Shown: in pieces, positions 44,865 through 53,166 of the stretch
Position numbering within the stretch: position 1 is the stretch's first letter
Layout: the number at the start of each line of letters is the position of its first letter
Origin: Hymenobacter siberiensis
Lineage (GTDB): Bacteria > Bacteroidota > Bacteroidia > Cytophagales > Hymenobacteraceae
NCBI RefSeq assembly: GCF_018967845.1
Contig: NZ_JAHLZZ010000001.1
Location: 3,472,001-3,536,000 of the forward strand
DNA: 64,000 bases
Direction: 5' to 3'
Notes under the pieces: generated by a model
The model's input: the letters and a program-made list of their open reading frames with translations, nothing else
What the model was told of the DNA's origin: nothing
Database searches by the model: none
Translations under genes and position numbers: made by a program

Positions 44865-45795
44865 TCTCTGTCCGGATTGCAACCCGCAATTTAGCACTTC
44901 GGGCGCGGCTATTCAGCGCGACTTCGGCCGGGTCGGCTTCTTCAGGTTTGCGGTTCACGGCTTCAAAGGGCTTGCTTTCATTGCCGAAGAAGTCTTTATC
45001 GACGGTTCCGAAGAATTTACCCTTCGCGATGAAGTTTTTCACCAGTCGGTCTTCCAGCGAATGGTAGCTCATCACCACCAGCCGACCACCGGGGCGCAGC
45101 ACGTCGGCCGTTTGCAGCAGCATTTCCTGCAAGGCCTGCATTTCCTGGTTAACCTCGATGCGCAGGGCCTGGAAAACCTGGGCCAGATACTTGTTTTCCT
45201 TGCCGCGCGGCGTGCAGGGCACAATGGCCTGCTTGAGCTCAGCAATGGTTTCGAGGCGGCGGCCGCGCCGCGCCGCGCCCACGGTGGCGGCCAGCGTACG
45301 GGCGTTGGTCACCTCGCCGTACATACCAAAAATGCGGTGCAGGTCGGCTTCCTTATAATCGTTGAGGATATCGGCGGCCGTGAGCGGGCCATCGGGGTCC
45401 ATGCGCATATCCAGCGGGCCGTCGAAGCGGGTCGAGAAACCGCGCTCGGGCGTGTCGAACTGGTGCGAGCTCACCCCCAGGTCGGCCAGCAGGCTATCCA
45501 CGGGTAGCCCGCCAATCTGCTGTAGCTCAGCGAATAAGTCCCGGAAGTTGGCTTTCACAAACGTAAACTGCGGGCGGGCCAGCTTGGCCGCCTCGGCTTC
45601 GGCATCGGCGTCCTGGTCGAAGCTGAAGAGATGGCCGGTAGTGAGTTTTTCGAGGATGCGGGCCGAATGGCCGCCACCGCCAAAGGTCACGTCGACATAG
45701 CGCCCATCAGGCTGTAAGTCCATGGCGGCCAGGCACTGGGCCAGCATTACGGGGCGGTGATAGGCCTGGTCGTTATCGTATTCGGTCATGCTCAT
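44860..45795 (-). CDS. rsmH: 16S rRNA (cytosine-1402-N4) methyltransferase
   Basis: The protein is 311 residues. YHRPVMLAQCL near the N-terminus, YVDVTFGGGGHSARIL for SAM binding, LADLGVSSHQFDTPERGFS and VMSYHSLEDRLVKNF are MraW/RsmH signatures. It methylates C1402 of 16S rRNA. ATG 45795 overlaps the mraZ stop by four bases, indicating coupling. Confidence 0.97.
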   Translation of the reverse strand: MSMTEYDNDQAYHRPVMLAQCLAAMDLQPDGRYVDVTFGGGGHSARILEKLTTGHLFSFDQDADAEAEAAKLARPQFTFVKANFRDLFAELQQIGGLPVDSLLADLGVSSHQFDTPERGFSTRFDGPLDMRMDPDGPLTAADILNDYKEADLHRIFGMYGEVTNARTLAATVGAARRGRRLETIAELKQAIVPCTPRGKENKYLAQVFQALRIEVNQEMQALQEMLLQTADVLRPGGRLVVMSYHSLEDRLVKNFIAKGKFFGTVDKDFFGNESKPFEAVNRKPEEADPAEVALNSRARSAKLRVAIRTEN

Positions 45796-46265
45796 GCGGC
45801 CAGGCCGGCGAGCGGCGGGGTTTCAACAGATAAAAACTTCTGGGCCAGCTTACTAAAGCTTTGCTGGTCCTTGATGAGGAACTCGTCGTAGCGGGCCGGG
45901 TCCCATATTTCGCAGCGGTTGCCCAGGCCCACGATAATGGCCTCCTTCTCAATACCAGCGTAGCGCAACATGCTGCGCGGCAACATAAAACGGCTGATGC
46001 TGTCGAGCTCTACCTCGGTCATACCCCGGAAAAAATTGCGCTGAAACTGCCGGTATTCCTCGTTGAACTCGTCCAGCGCCATCACCTTTTCGTGAATCAC
46101 GCCCCAGGCGGCCCGCGGATACAGCACCAGACAGGGCTCGAAGCCCCGCACCAGCACCAGCTGGTTGCCCGATTCCTCGGGCAGATTCCCCTTCACTTTG
46201 GCCGGCAATACCAGCCGCCCCTTCGGGTCGAGCTTGCATTCGTATTCGCCGGAGAGCAGGTTCAT
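45792..46265 (-). CDS. mraZ: Transcriptional regulator MraZ
   Basis: The protein is 157 residues with two AbrB-like repeats. GEYECKLDPKGRLVLPAKVK is the first; the second is SISRFMLPRSMLRYAGIEKE. MraZ binds direct repeats upstream of its own gene and represses the dcw operon. ATG 46265 (MNLLSGEYECK) is preferred over an in-frame GTG at 46271. Three TGGT repeats of period 10 lie 67-90 bases upstream on the minus strand. Confidence 0.96.
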   Translation of the reverse strand: MNLLSGEYECKLDPKGRLVLPAKVKGNLPEESGNQLVLVRGFEPCLVLYPRAAWGVIHEKVMALDEFNEEYRQFQRNFFRGMTEVELDSISRFMLPRSMLRYAGIEKEAIIVGLGNRCEIWDPARYDEFLIKDQQSFSKLAQKFLSVETPPLAGLAA

Positions 46266-46302
46266 GGGCACGGGTGGCCGGGTGGAGAAGCGGCGACATT
46301 AG

Positions 46303-46332
46303 CAAATGTACGGGAACCCCCTCAAAAACCAA
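46303..46332 (-). promoter_or_regulatory. dcw cluster promoter
   Basis: On the minus strand, TACATTTG (46303-46310) matches the TAnnTTTG -7 box exactly. TTG (46330-46332) lies 19 bases further upstream, the expected -33 spacing in Bacteroidota. Transcription should begin near 46296, leaving a leader of about 30 bases to the mraZ ATG. Confidence 0.75.
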
Positions 46333-46355
46333 CCACGATTTACCATTTCCTACCA
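46332..46355 (-). promoter_or_regulatory. mraZ box: MraZ operator: three TGGT repeats, period 10
   Basis: ACCA occurs at 46332-46335, 46342-46345 and 46352-46355 (TGGT on the minus strand), exactly 10 bases apart. MraZ proteins bind TGGGN-type repeats of 10-base period. The first repeat touches the -33 TTG, so binding should block the promoter. The rest of 46266-46596 holds nothing else recognised. Confidence 0.7.
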
Positions 46356-46579
46356 CAAATGCAAAACTGCCTTTAGAGCGTTTAAATGCAGTTTTTGAAT
46401 ACTTCAACTGGTGCTGCCGGCATTATGGGACTGCGTTTGCAGAGTGTTTACCAGAATGTCAGGGCGGTTATGGGCAACAGATGAAGCCCGGCGACTTGGG
46501 GCACCGCCTTCAGCTTGTGCCGGGACCGCGCCACGATAAACAAGCCGAAGCCGGTGCCCCAGTCGTCGGGCTCCCACCG

Positions 46580-46587
46580 TACCTTTG
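46580..46587 (+). promoter_or_regulatory. -7 box before the HYC_CC_PP gene
   Basis: TACCTTTG matches TAnnTTTG and lies 9 bases before the ATG at 46597, so the message would be nearly leaderless. No clear -33 TTG was found. Confidence 0.5.
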
Positions 46588-46596
46588 CGGGTAGCT

Positions 46597-47040
46597 ATGC
46601 GCCCTCATTCATTGTCCCTTCGCCTCGCCAGTGTTCTGCTGGCCGTGCTGGTGCTCATCACCTCGGTGGGCCTCACGGTGCAGCGCCTGACCTGCCGCAT
46701 GAGCGGCCGGAGCATGGTGGCCGTTTCCGTAGCTGGTCGGGCCGAGCTGCGCGGCTGCGTAGGCGAGCTGGCCCCGGCCACCCCCAAAGCCTCGGATGGC
46801 TGCTGCGATTTTAGCAAGCTCGAGCACAAGCTGAGCAGCCCGGTGCACGAGCTGGCCACCAAAACTCTGGTGCCGGCTCCGGCGCTGACGGGTATCGTGC
46901 CGCCCCTGGGCGGGCCGGTAGCCCCGGCCGCCGGGGCCGTGCGAGCCAATGCCGGCCCGCGCTGGTTTGCAGCCGATGCCTCGCCCCCGCCCCTCGGGGG
47001 CCGGGCGCTGCTGACCTTCGCCTGCACGTTGGAAGTCTAG
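46597..47040 (+). CDS. HYC_CC_PP family protein
   Basis: The protein is 147 residues. An N-terminal hydrophobic segment (LASVLLAVLVLITSVGL) acts as signal or anchor. The named motifs are recognisable in altered form: a Cys in VQRLTCRMSG, DGCCDF, and ASPPPLGG near the end. The family occurs in Bacteroidota beside TonB receptors; its role is unknown, but conserved Cys suggests metal contact. The TonB receptor at 47139 follows on the same strand. The start is ATG 46597 rather than the upstream TTG. Confidence 0.8.
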   Translation: MRPHSLSLRLASVLLAVLVLITSVGLTVQRLTCRMSGRSMVAVSVAGRAELRGCVGELAPATPKASDGCCDFSKLEHKLSSPVHELATKTLVPAPALTGIVPPLGGPVAPAAGAVRANAGPRWFAADASPPPLGGRALLTFACTLEV

Positions 47041-47138
47041 GTTTTTTCTGAGCAACTCCCTTGCTGCGTTGACGGCGAAGGGAGGTGTCGCGGCATCTAT
47101 CGCGTTGATTCATCAGAAACATCTAACTTCCAGACATT

Positions 47139-49535
47139 ATGATATTTATCGGCGGCATTATTCCGCATCTGCGGCTTTCGACCCTGTTGCTGGTACTGCT
47201 GCCGGCCGGGCAGGCCGCAGCGCAGTCGTCGGCCATTGCGCCGGTGCGCGGCGAAGTGACCGAGGCCGGCAAGGCCACTCCCCTACCCGGCGCGGTGCTG
47301 CGCTGGCTCTACGACGCGGCCGATGGCGGTGCGCCGGTTATCACCACCACTTCGGACGCGGGCGGACACTTTACGCTGGTGCGGCCGGCGCGGGCGACCT
47401 CGCGGCTGGTGGTGCAGGCCCTGGGCTACCGGCCGGATACGCTGGCCGTACCCGCCACCGGCGCGCCCTACCTGCGGGTGGGCCTGCGCGCTGGGGCCGA
47501 ACTGGGCGAAGTAGTGGTGACGGACCGCGCCCCGACCTACTCGTCCCTCACGCCGGCCAATGTGCAGATGATTTCGGGCCGCGACCTCACCAAATCGGCC
47601 TGCTGCAACCTGGCCGAAAGCTTCGAAACCAACGCCTCGGTGGAAGTCACAACTTCCGATGCCGTGTCGGGGGCGAAGCAGATTCAGCTGCTCGGGCTCG
47701 ATGGCAGCTACTCGCTGCTGACCGTGGACAACCAGCCGGCCCTGCGCGGGCTGGCCGCTCCCTACCGCCTGGGCTACCTGGCCGGCCCCTGGATTGAGAA
47801 CATCGAAATCATTAAGGGCACGGGCTCAGTGGTGAATGGCTACGAGGCTATCTCGGGGCAGGTGAACGTGAAGCTGAAAGAGCCGGAAAAGACGGACCAG
47901 CTGCTGTTCAATGCCTACGCCAACGACCTCGGCAAATTCGATGTCAATCTGAACGCCTCGGCCCGCATCAGTCCGAAGTGGAGCACGGTGCTGCTGCTGC
48001 ACACCGACCACCTCGGCAACCGCCTGGACCGGAACAAGGACGGCTTCCTCGATTTGCCGCTGGCCACGCAGTTCAACGCCTTCAATAAGTGGAAGTACGT
48101 CTCGGGCCACGGCATTGTGAGCGAGGTGGGCCTGGGCGCGCTACGCGAAACCCGGCAGGGCGGGCAGCTTGATTTCCGCGATACGGGCAAAGCCGCATTC
48201 ACGCAGAATTATGGCACCACGCAGGCCACTACCCGCTACACCGGCTACGCCAAAACGTCCTACACCTGGCCCGCACGCCCCTTCCAGAGCCTGGGCCTGC
48301 TGCTCACCGGCACCGACCACGACTTCACCTCGCGCTACTCCTACGGCTACCAGACGCTTCATACCAACCACGACCCCAGCCTGCCGGCCTACTTCGTCAG
48401 CAACCGTACGTCGCGGGCCTACGATGGAAATCAGCGCACCGGCCTGGCCACGCTGCTGTTCCAGAGCGCCCTCGGCAATACGGCCCACGTCTACCGCACG
48501 GGGCTGAGCTTTCTCTACGACAACTACGATGAGCGCCTGACCGCCGGCCGTAGCTACAGCACCGAAACGCCCGCCCAAACCGAGGCCCGCGAGCACCGCC
48601 TGCGCCGTGAGCTGGTGCCCGGGGCCTTTGCCGAATACACCTACCAGAACAGCCGCAACCTGACCGTAGTAGCCGGCCTGCGCGCCGACCGCCACAACCT
48701 CTACGGCTGGCAAATTACGCCCCGCCTCAACGTGAAGTACGACGTGCTGAAAAACACGGTATTGCGCGCCGCCGCAGGCAGCGGCTTCCGCGTGGCCAAC
48801 CCCGTTGCCGACAATGCCGCCATGCTGGCCAGCGCCCGCGAGTTCATCATCGGCCCCAATCTGCGGCCCGAAAAGGCCTGGAACATGGGCGGTAGCGCCA
48901 CGCAGTACTTCACGGCGCTGGGCCACCCGGCCACCTTCATCCTCGACTACTACCACACCGAATTCTCGAACCAGGTGGTGGCAGATATGTACACCTCGCC
49001 CGATATCATTGCCCTTGATAACCTGCAGCCCGGCGGCCGCTCCTTCGCCCGCAGCATGCAGGCCGAGCTGCAGGTGGAGCCGCTGAAAGGTCTGCAGGTG
49101 AAGGGTGCCTACAAGTACCTCGACGTTCGCACGACCTACGACAACGTGTTGCTGCCCAAGCCCCTCACCCCGGCCCACCGCGCTTTCCTTAACCTGGGCT
49201 ACGCCAGTGCCTTCGATAAGTGGCGGGCCGATTTCACGGTACAGTGGTTTGGGCAGCGGCCAGTGGCGCATATCGGCAGCACGCACGCCCACGGCACAGG
49301 CCAGGAATACGCGCCCGAAACCGCGCCGCGCTACGCCCTGCTCAACACCCAGCTCACGCGCGCCTTCAAGCGGCTGGAGGTGTACGCGGGCGTCGAAAAC
49401 ATCAGCAACTACCGCCAGCCCAACCCCATTGAAGGCGCGGCTAACCCCTTCGGGCCCACGTTTGATGCCGCCATGGTGTGGGGGCCAGTGTATGGCCGCG
49501 TGACTTACGCGGGCCTGCGCTATCGCATTGAATAG
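47139..49535 (+). CDS. TonB-dependent receptor, probable metal uptake
   Basis: The protein is 798 residues with a signal peptide ending near QAAAQ. A carboxypeptidase-regulatory-like domain (about residues 40-120, SDAGGHFTLVRPARATSRLV) precedes the plug (NVQMISGRDLTKSACCNLAE) and a 22-strand barrel. It ends in an aromatic-poor RYRIE. The plug segment ACCNLAESFETNASVEVT is typical of receptors that sit beside secreted HMA proteins. The ligand is probably a metal, perhaps copper (inference from neighbours). A promoter was not found in the 98-base gap, so it may be co-transcribed with the gene upstream. Confidence 0.93.
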   Translation: MIFIGGIIPHLRLSTLLLVLLPAGQAAAQSSAIAPVRGEVTEAGKATPLPGAVLRWLYDAADGGAPVITTTSDAGGHFTLVRPARATSRLVVQALGYRPDTLAVPATGAPYLRVGLRAGAELGEVVVTDRAPTYSSLTPANVQMISGRDLTKSACCNLAESFETNASVEVTTSDAVSGAKQIQLLGLDGSYSLLTVDNQPALRGLAAPYRLGYLAGPWIENIEIIKGTGSVVNGYEAISGQVNVKLKEPEKTDQLLFNAYANDLGKFDVNLNASARISPKWSTVLLLHTDHLGNRLDRNKDGFLDLPLATQFNAFNKWKYVSGHGIVSEVGLGALRETRQGGQLDFRDTGKAAFTQNYGTTQATTRYTGYAKTSYTWPARPFQSLGLLLTGTDHDFTSRYSYGYQTLHTNHDPSLPAYFVSNRTSRAYDGNQRTGLATLLFQSALGNTAHVYRTGLSFLYDNYDERLTAGRSYSTETPAQTEAREHRLRRELVPGAFAEYTYQNSRNLTVVAGLRADRHNLYGWQITPRLNVKYDVLKNTVLRAAAGSGFRVANPVADNAAMLASAREFIIGPNLRPEKAWNMGGSATQYFTALGHPATFILDYYHTEFSNQVVADMYTSPDIIALDNLQPGGRSFARSMQAELQVEPLKGLQVKGAYKYLDVRTTYDNVLLPKPLTPAHRAFLNLGYASAFDKWRADFTVQWFGQRPVAHIGSTHAHGTGQEYAPETAPRYALLNTQLTRAFKRLEVYAGVENISNYRQPNPIEGAANPFGPTFDAAMVWGPVYGRVTYAGLRYRIE

Positions 49536-49632
49536 CAGTGTGCGGCAAGCTTTATCTGGCACCGCATAACCAATTTTTCCGGCAGCAATTTTGTTAGCTG
49601 ACCATCACCCCGACTTTACTTCATTCCTGCAT

Positions 49633-50013
49633 ATGAAATCCCTCCTCGCCCTCCCGTTTTTCGCCCTCCTCAGCCTCACTTCTACCGCACAGACCCAAGC
49701 CCAAACCGTTCCCGCAGCCGTACAAGCCGCCACTAACGGCACCGCCACGGCCCAGTTCAAAACCTCGGCCGTGTGCGACATGTGCAAAGCCCGCATCGAA
49801 AAGAGCCTCGCCTATGAAAAAGGCGTGCAAAGCGCCGTGCTCGACGTGCCCACCAAAGTTCTCACCGTGACGTACAAAGCCGACAAAACCACTCCGGCCG
49901 CCCTGCGCACCGCCGTGCAGAAAACCGGCTACGATGCCGACGAGCTCACCGCCGATGCCCGCGCCTACAACCGCCTGCCCGACTGCTGCAAGAAAACCAA
50001 CCCAACTCACTAG
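49633..50013 (+). CDS. Secreted heavy-metal-associated (HMA) domain protein
   Basis: The protein is 126 residues with a signal peptide (MKSLLALPFFALLSLTSTAQ). The metal-binding CxxC is in SAVCDMCKARIEKSLAYE, as in copper chaperones, and the rest (VLDVPTKVLTVTYKADKTTP) completes the ferredoxin-like HMA fold. A second Cys pair, DCCKKT, is near the C-terminus. It probably binds copper in the periplasm next to the TonB receptor. Confidence 0.92.
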   Translation: MKSLLALPFFALLSLTSTAQTQAQTVPAAVQAATNGTATAQFKTSAVCDMCKARIEKSLAYEKGVQSAVLDVPTKVLTVTYKADKTTPAALRTAVQKTGYDADELTADARAYNRLPDCCKKTNPTH

Positions 50014-50015
50014 AC

Positions 50016-50175
50016 CACGGATTAGCACGGATTTTAGCGGATTTCACGGATTTTGTGAACGTTCCCCGCCGTCTTGTGTATCAAAAAAAGGCTTGCCAAA
50101 TGGCAAGCCTTTTTTTAGTCAACAGTTACCGTCCACAAAATCCGTGAAATCGGCTAAAATCCGTGCTAATCCGTG
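50016..50175. repeat. 160-bp element with 42-bp inverted arms
   Basis: The arms at 50016-50057 (CACGGATTAGCACGGATTTT and onward) and 50134-50175 match as inverted repeats with one mismatch. The right arm includes the last codons of crtW. Each arm contains repeated ACGGATT words. A terminator lies at the centre. Confidence 0.88.
50083..50116. terminator. Bidirectional terminator
   Basis: AAAAAAAGGCTTGCC and GGCAAGCCTTTTTTT around AAAT: an 8-bp GC-rich stem with A and T runs, between convergent HMA and crtW genes. Confidence 0.9.
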
Positions 50176-50909
50176 TTCTTCGTCCGCCACAGCCGCCACC
50201 ATGGCAAATAGGGCTGGTCGTGGTGTTCGTAGTGATAACCAAAGAAATAGCAGCTTACAAACGCCCATAGGTGGTGCCGAAACTGGCTGCGCGACTTGTG
50301 CAGATTATCAACCGCGTGCTCGCCCCGGTGCGGCAGGTAGGTACCGAAAAAGAACAGCTGAAGCGTAGCCAGCACCGCCGGTATCATCCAGAAGGCGATG
50401 ACGTTGGCCTGCGGGAAAAACAGCTTCAGCACGTTGTAGGTCGCGGCCATCAGCAGCACCTGCCACCAGGTCACGTAGTTCCAGGCGAAGCGCAGGAACC
50501 AGGGCAGGAAACCAGGGTGGCGACCGTCGTGAAAATCGGGGTCGTCCTGGGTGCCGACGTGGCGGTGATGGGCGTGGTGCTTCGCCAGCATGCCAGGGAA
50601 CCAGTTGAAGGCAAACAAGCCGGCGGCCAGCGTACCCAGCGCGTTATTGAGGCGCTTATTGGGGCTCACTACGCCGTGCATGGCATCGTGCGCCGTAATG
50701 AACAGGCCCGTATAGAGGTGCGTTTGCAACAGGGCCAGCAGGTAGGGCGCGGGCGAGTGCCAGTCGGGCTCGTACCACGCCAGCAGAAAGCCCAGCAGCG
50801 CCGCCCACAGCACCAGAATCAGCTCTCCAATGACCGCGCCGGTAGTGCCAATGGGCGTGGGGGCTACACGCCGGGCGGCCACCGGGGCCGATGTTGCCAG
50901 CGCCTCCAT
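50166..50909 (-). CDS. crtW: Beta-carotene ketolase CrtW-type
   Basis: This membrane di-iron enzyme would introduce 4-keto groups in beta-ionone rings. The protein is 247 residues. His boxes are FITAHDAMHG, AKHHAHHRHVGTQDDPDFHD, FGTYLPHRGEH and YHYEHHDQPYLPWWRLW. The last three closely match bacterial CrtW rather than fatty-acid desaturases. ATG 50909 directly follows the cupin stop. The stop codon lies inside a repeat arm. Confidence 0.87.
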   Translation of the reverse strand: MEALATSAPVAARRVAPTPIGTTGAVIGELILVLWAALLGFLLAWYEPDWHSPAPYLLALLQTHLYTGLFITAHDAMHGVVSPNKRLNNALGTLAAGLFAFNWFPGMLAKHHAHHRHVGTQDDPDFHDGRHPGFLPWFLRFAWNYVTWWQVLLMAATYNVLKLFFPQANVIAFWMIPAVLATLQLFFFGTYLPHRGEHAVDNLHKSRSQFRHHLWAFVSCYFFGYHYEHHDQPYLPWWRLWRTKNTD

Positions 50910-51239
50910 TCAGTCGACAATAAAAAGTGAAGCCCCGCCCAGGCTGCGGCTGCGGTGCGCCTCGGCACCGTCGGCTACCTGGTAGCTCATGCCCGGCGTG
51001 AGGGAGAATGTGCGGCCATCGGCTAGCTCGGTCAGTAGCTCGCCGGCCGTTACCAGCAGGAAATGCCCTTTCTGGCACCAATGGTCGGCCAGGTAGTTGG
51101 GGCTATAATCCACCATGCGCACCCGCACCGGGCCAAACTGCCGGGTGCGCCAGGTAGCCACGCCAGTAGTGCCGGCATGCTCCACCCCCGCTACTGTCGA
51201 CCAATCTGTTACGCCGAAAGGCAAGTCCAGTATCTGCAT
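50910..51239 (-). CDS. DHCW-motif cupin-fold protein
   Basis: The protein is 109 residues and forms a single cupin barrel. The stretch YLADHWCQKGHFLLVTAGEL carries the family's Asp-His-Cys-Trp-like signature, here DHWC. LTPGMSYQVADGAEAHRS is the second cupin motif. The function is unknown. It begins 18 bases after ispH and abuts crtW, so it shares the isoprenoid/carotenoid transcript. Confidence 0.85.
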   Translation of the reverse strand: MQILDLPFGVTDWSTVAGVEHAGTTGVATWRTRQFGPVRVRMVDYSPNYLADHWCQKGHFLLVTAGELLTELADGRTFSLTPGMSYQVADGAEAHRSRSLGGASLFIVD

Positions 51240-51257
51240 GGTTAATCCGTTAAAGCC

Positions 51258-52109
51258 CTACAGGCTCAGCAGCCGGTCGCGCACCTGCTCCATTAGCCAC
51301 ATGGGGGTACTGGTAGCACCACAAATGCCCACCGACTGCCCCGGCGCAAACCAGACCGCGTCGATTTCGCCCAAGTTGGAGATGAAATGCGTTTGCGCAT
51401 TGGTTTCCTTGCAGACCTGGTAGAGCACCTTGCCGTTGGAGCTTTTGGTGCCCGACACAAACACAATCTGGTCGTACTGCGCGGCGAAGCGGCGCAGGTC
51501 CTTGTCGCGGTTGCTCACCTGCCGGCAGATGGTGTCATTGGCATTCACCTGGTAGCCACGGGTTTCCAGTTGGTTCTTGATATTGTAGAAGCTGTTGGTG
51601 CTCTTGGTAGTCTGGCTGTAGAGGGTGATATTCTCGGGCAGCTCATGGCTCAGCAGCTCGTCGAGGCTTTCGAAAACGACGGCGTTGCCGCTGGTCTGGC
51701 CTAGCAGGCCCAGCACTTCGGCGTGGCCGTGCTTGCCGTAGATGAAAATCTGCTCTTTTTTATCGTAGCTGGTTTTGATGCGGTTTTGCAGCTTGAGCAC
51801 CACCGGACAGCTGGCATCAATTAAGGTCAGGTTGTTCTCCAGGGCCATCTGGTAGGTGGCCGGGGGCTCACCGTGGGCCCGGATGAGCACGGCCTCGTCG
51901 CGCAGCTCGGCCAGCTGCTCGTGGCAGATAATGCGCAGGCCGCGCGCTTCCAGACGTTGCACCTCTTCATCGTTGTGCACGATATCGCCCAGGCAATAGA
52001 GGTAGCCTTGCTCATCGAGCAGGTCTTCGGCCATTTGAATGGCGTATATAACACCAAAGCAAAAGCCGGAGTTAGGGTCAATTCGGACGCTGAGCGACAG
52101 GTTCGGCAT
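51258..52109 (-). CDS. ispH: 4-hydroxy-3-methylbut-2-enyl diphosphate reductase
   Basis: This is the last step of the MEP pathway, giving IPP and DMAPP, precursors for carotenoids and quinones. The protein is 283 residues. The three Fe-S cluster Cys are in NSGFCFGVIYA, LIDASCPVVLK and NDTICRQVSNR; HGEPP and TLYSQTTKS complete the active site. ATG 52109. Its place with crtW and crtB suggests coordinated precursor supply. Confidence 0.97.
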   Translation of the reverse strand: MPNLSLSVRIDPNSGFCFGVIYAIQMAEDLLDEQGYLYCLGDIVHNDEEVQRLEARGLRIICHEQLAELRDEAVLIRAHGEPPATYQMALENNLTLIDASCPVVLKLQNRIKTSYDKKEQIFIYGKHGHAEVLGLLGQTSGNAVVFESLDELLSHELPENITLYSQTTKSTNSFYNIKNQLETRGYQVNANDTICRQVSNRDKDLRRFAAQYDQIVFVSGTKSSNGKVLYQVCKETNAQTHFISNLGEIDAVWFAPGQSVGICGATSTPMWLMEQVRDRLLSL

Positions 52110-52212
52110 AGGACCTCGGTAACCGGTAACCTACCCGCAAGGTTGCGTAAAGAAGGCCGGATGGCCGAAAATACGTAATTCTTACCTAATTCAGTTTGCC
52201 TTAGACCAAAAT

Positions 52213-52354
52213 CAGGTTGAACGCATATAAATTTTGAGAACTGAATCCAGCCTGCCAGGGTACTTTTTTATTTTGGACCTGACGCTTTTTTAAAACCTAA
52301 AATACCCTGTGAGACAATGTAGGCCCATGACTCCATTTATATGCGTTCAACCTG
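52213..52354. mobile_element. MITE-B, 142 bp, 9-bp target duplication
   Basis: Perfect 20-bp terminal inverted repeats (CAGGTTGAACGCATATAAAT at 52213-52232; complement at 52335-52354) are flanked by GACCAAAAT at 52204-52212 and 52355-52363. Inner CAGGGTA and TACCCTG form a second stem. The element is 40% G+C (57 of 142) with no open frame. No source transposase is in the window. The rest of 52110-52486 shows nothing recognised. Confidence 0.9.
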
Positions 52355-52486
52355 GACCAAAATGAAGCAAATGCCTAAACTTGTACTATGCGCGCAGCGG
52401 GGGTATTTGTTGAACGGTGCCAACGCTAATACTCGCTATGCTCGTCACAAGCTGAAGCTTGTGATACAAGGGATTAGGCCGGCTGG

Positions 52487-53098
52487 CTACTCCTTTACTT
52501 TGTTCAGGCGCTGGGCCTCCTCCTCGCTCACGTGCCCACGCCCCACCAGGAAGCCGCGCACCGTGCGGAAGGCTTCCGCGTCGAGCCCCGTGCCGGGGTG
52601 TTTGAGCGCGGCGTTGAGCAGCAGCCCCTTGTCTTCATCCACGTGCTTGCTCAGGCCCAGGAAGGCGGGCAGGTTGCTTTCGACTGAGAAGCGGAGGAAG
52701 CGGATTTCGGGATTTTGCGGGTCGATGCTCACGGCCTGGTCGAACGTTTTGGCCGCGTCCTGCACGTAGGTGAGCTTGTTGAACATTGAGGCATCGCGGG
52801 CCCTGATGGCCTCTGATGCACCTTTATAGGCCAGCACCAAGCCGTCGCGGTCTTTGTATTCGGCCAGTAACTGGTAGAATTTTTCGCCGGCCGACTTATC
52901 GGCGGCCGCCAGCTCGTAATGGCGGCGCAAGTTGGCGGGATGGTAAGGAGACGACGACACGGGAGGAATGGGGAAGTTTAAGAAAAAGGGGCGAACGACT
53001 GCAGCGGCCCGCCCGGCAATACTACGCAAACCGGCCGCCGACGACGACGAGCCAACCCCTAAAACCAGCGCAAGAAACAAGAACCCGGGAATTCGCAT
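52487..53098 (-). CDS. Conserved protein of unknown function next to crtB
   Basis: The protein is 203 residues. It has an N-terminal hydrophobic segment (MRIPGFLFLALVLGVGSSSS). The mature part is helical with a TPR-like pattern (AKTFDQAVSIDPQNPEIRFL) and ends in an acidic-basic helix (VSEEEAQRLNKVKE). I do not recognise a named family. It follows crtB by 68 bases and may be part of the carotenoid transcript. ATG 53098 is chosen; the open frame continues 24 codons into crtB. Confidence 0.75.
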   Translation of the reverse strand: MRIPGFLFLALVLGVGSSSSAAGLRSIAGRAAAVVRPFFLNFPIPPVSSSPYHPANLRRHYELAAADKSAGEKFYQLLAEYKDRDGLVLAYKGASEAIRARDASMFNKLTYVQDAAKTFDQAVSIDPQNPEIRFLRFSVESNLPAFLGLSKHVDEDKGLLLNAALKHPGTGLDAEAFRTVRGFLVGRGHVSEEEAQRLNKVKE

Positions 53099-53166
53099 AT
53101 CAGCAAAACTACGGCGTAAGGCCGCAATGCAGATGCTCTCAGGCAAAAGCCAGGCCCAAAATTGCC

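Noticed and set aside
50166..50909. General fatty-acid desaturase for the gene after the cupin
   Set aside because: The HDAMHG, HHRHVGTQDDPDF and YHYEHH-PWWRLW motifs and the crt/isp context fit CrtW better.
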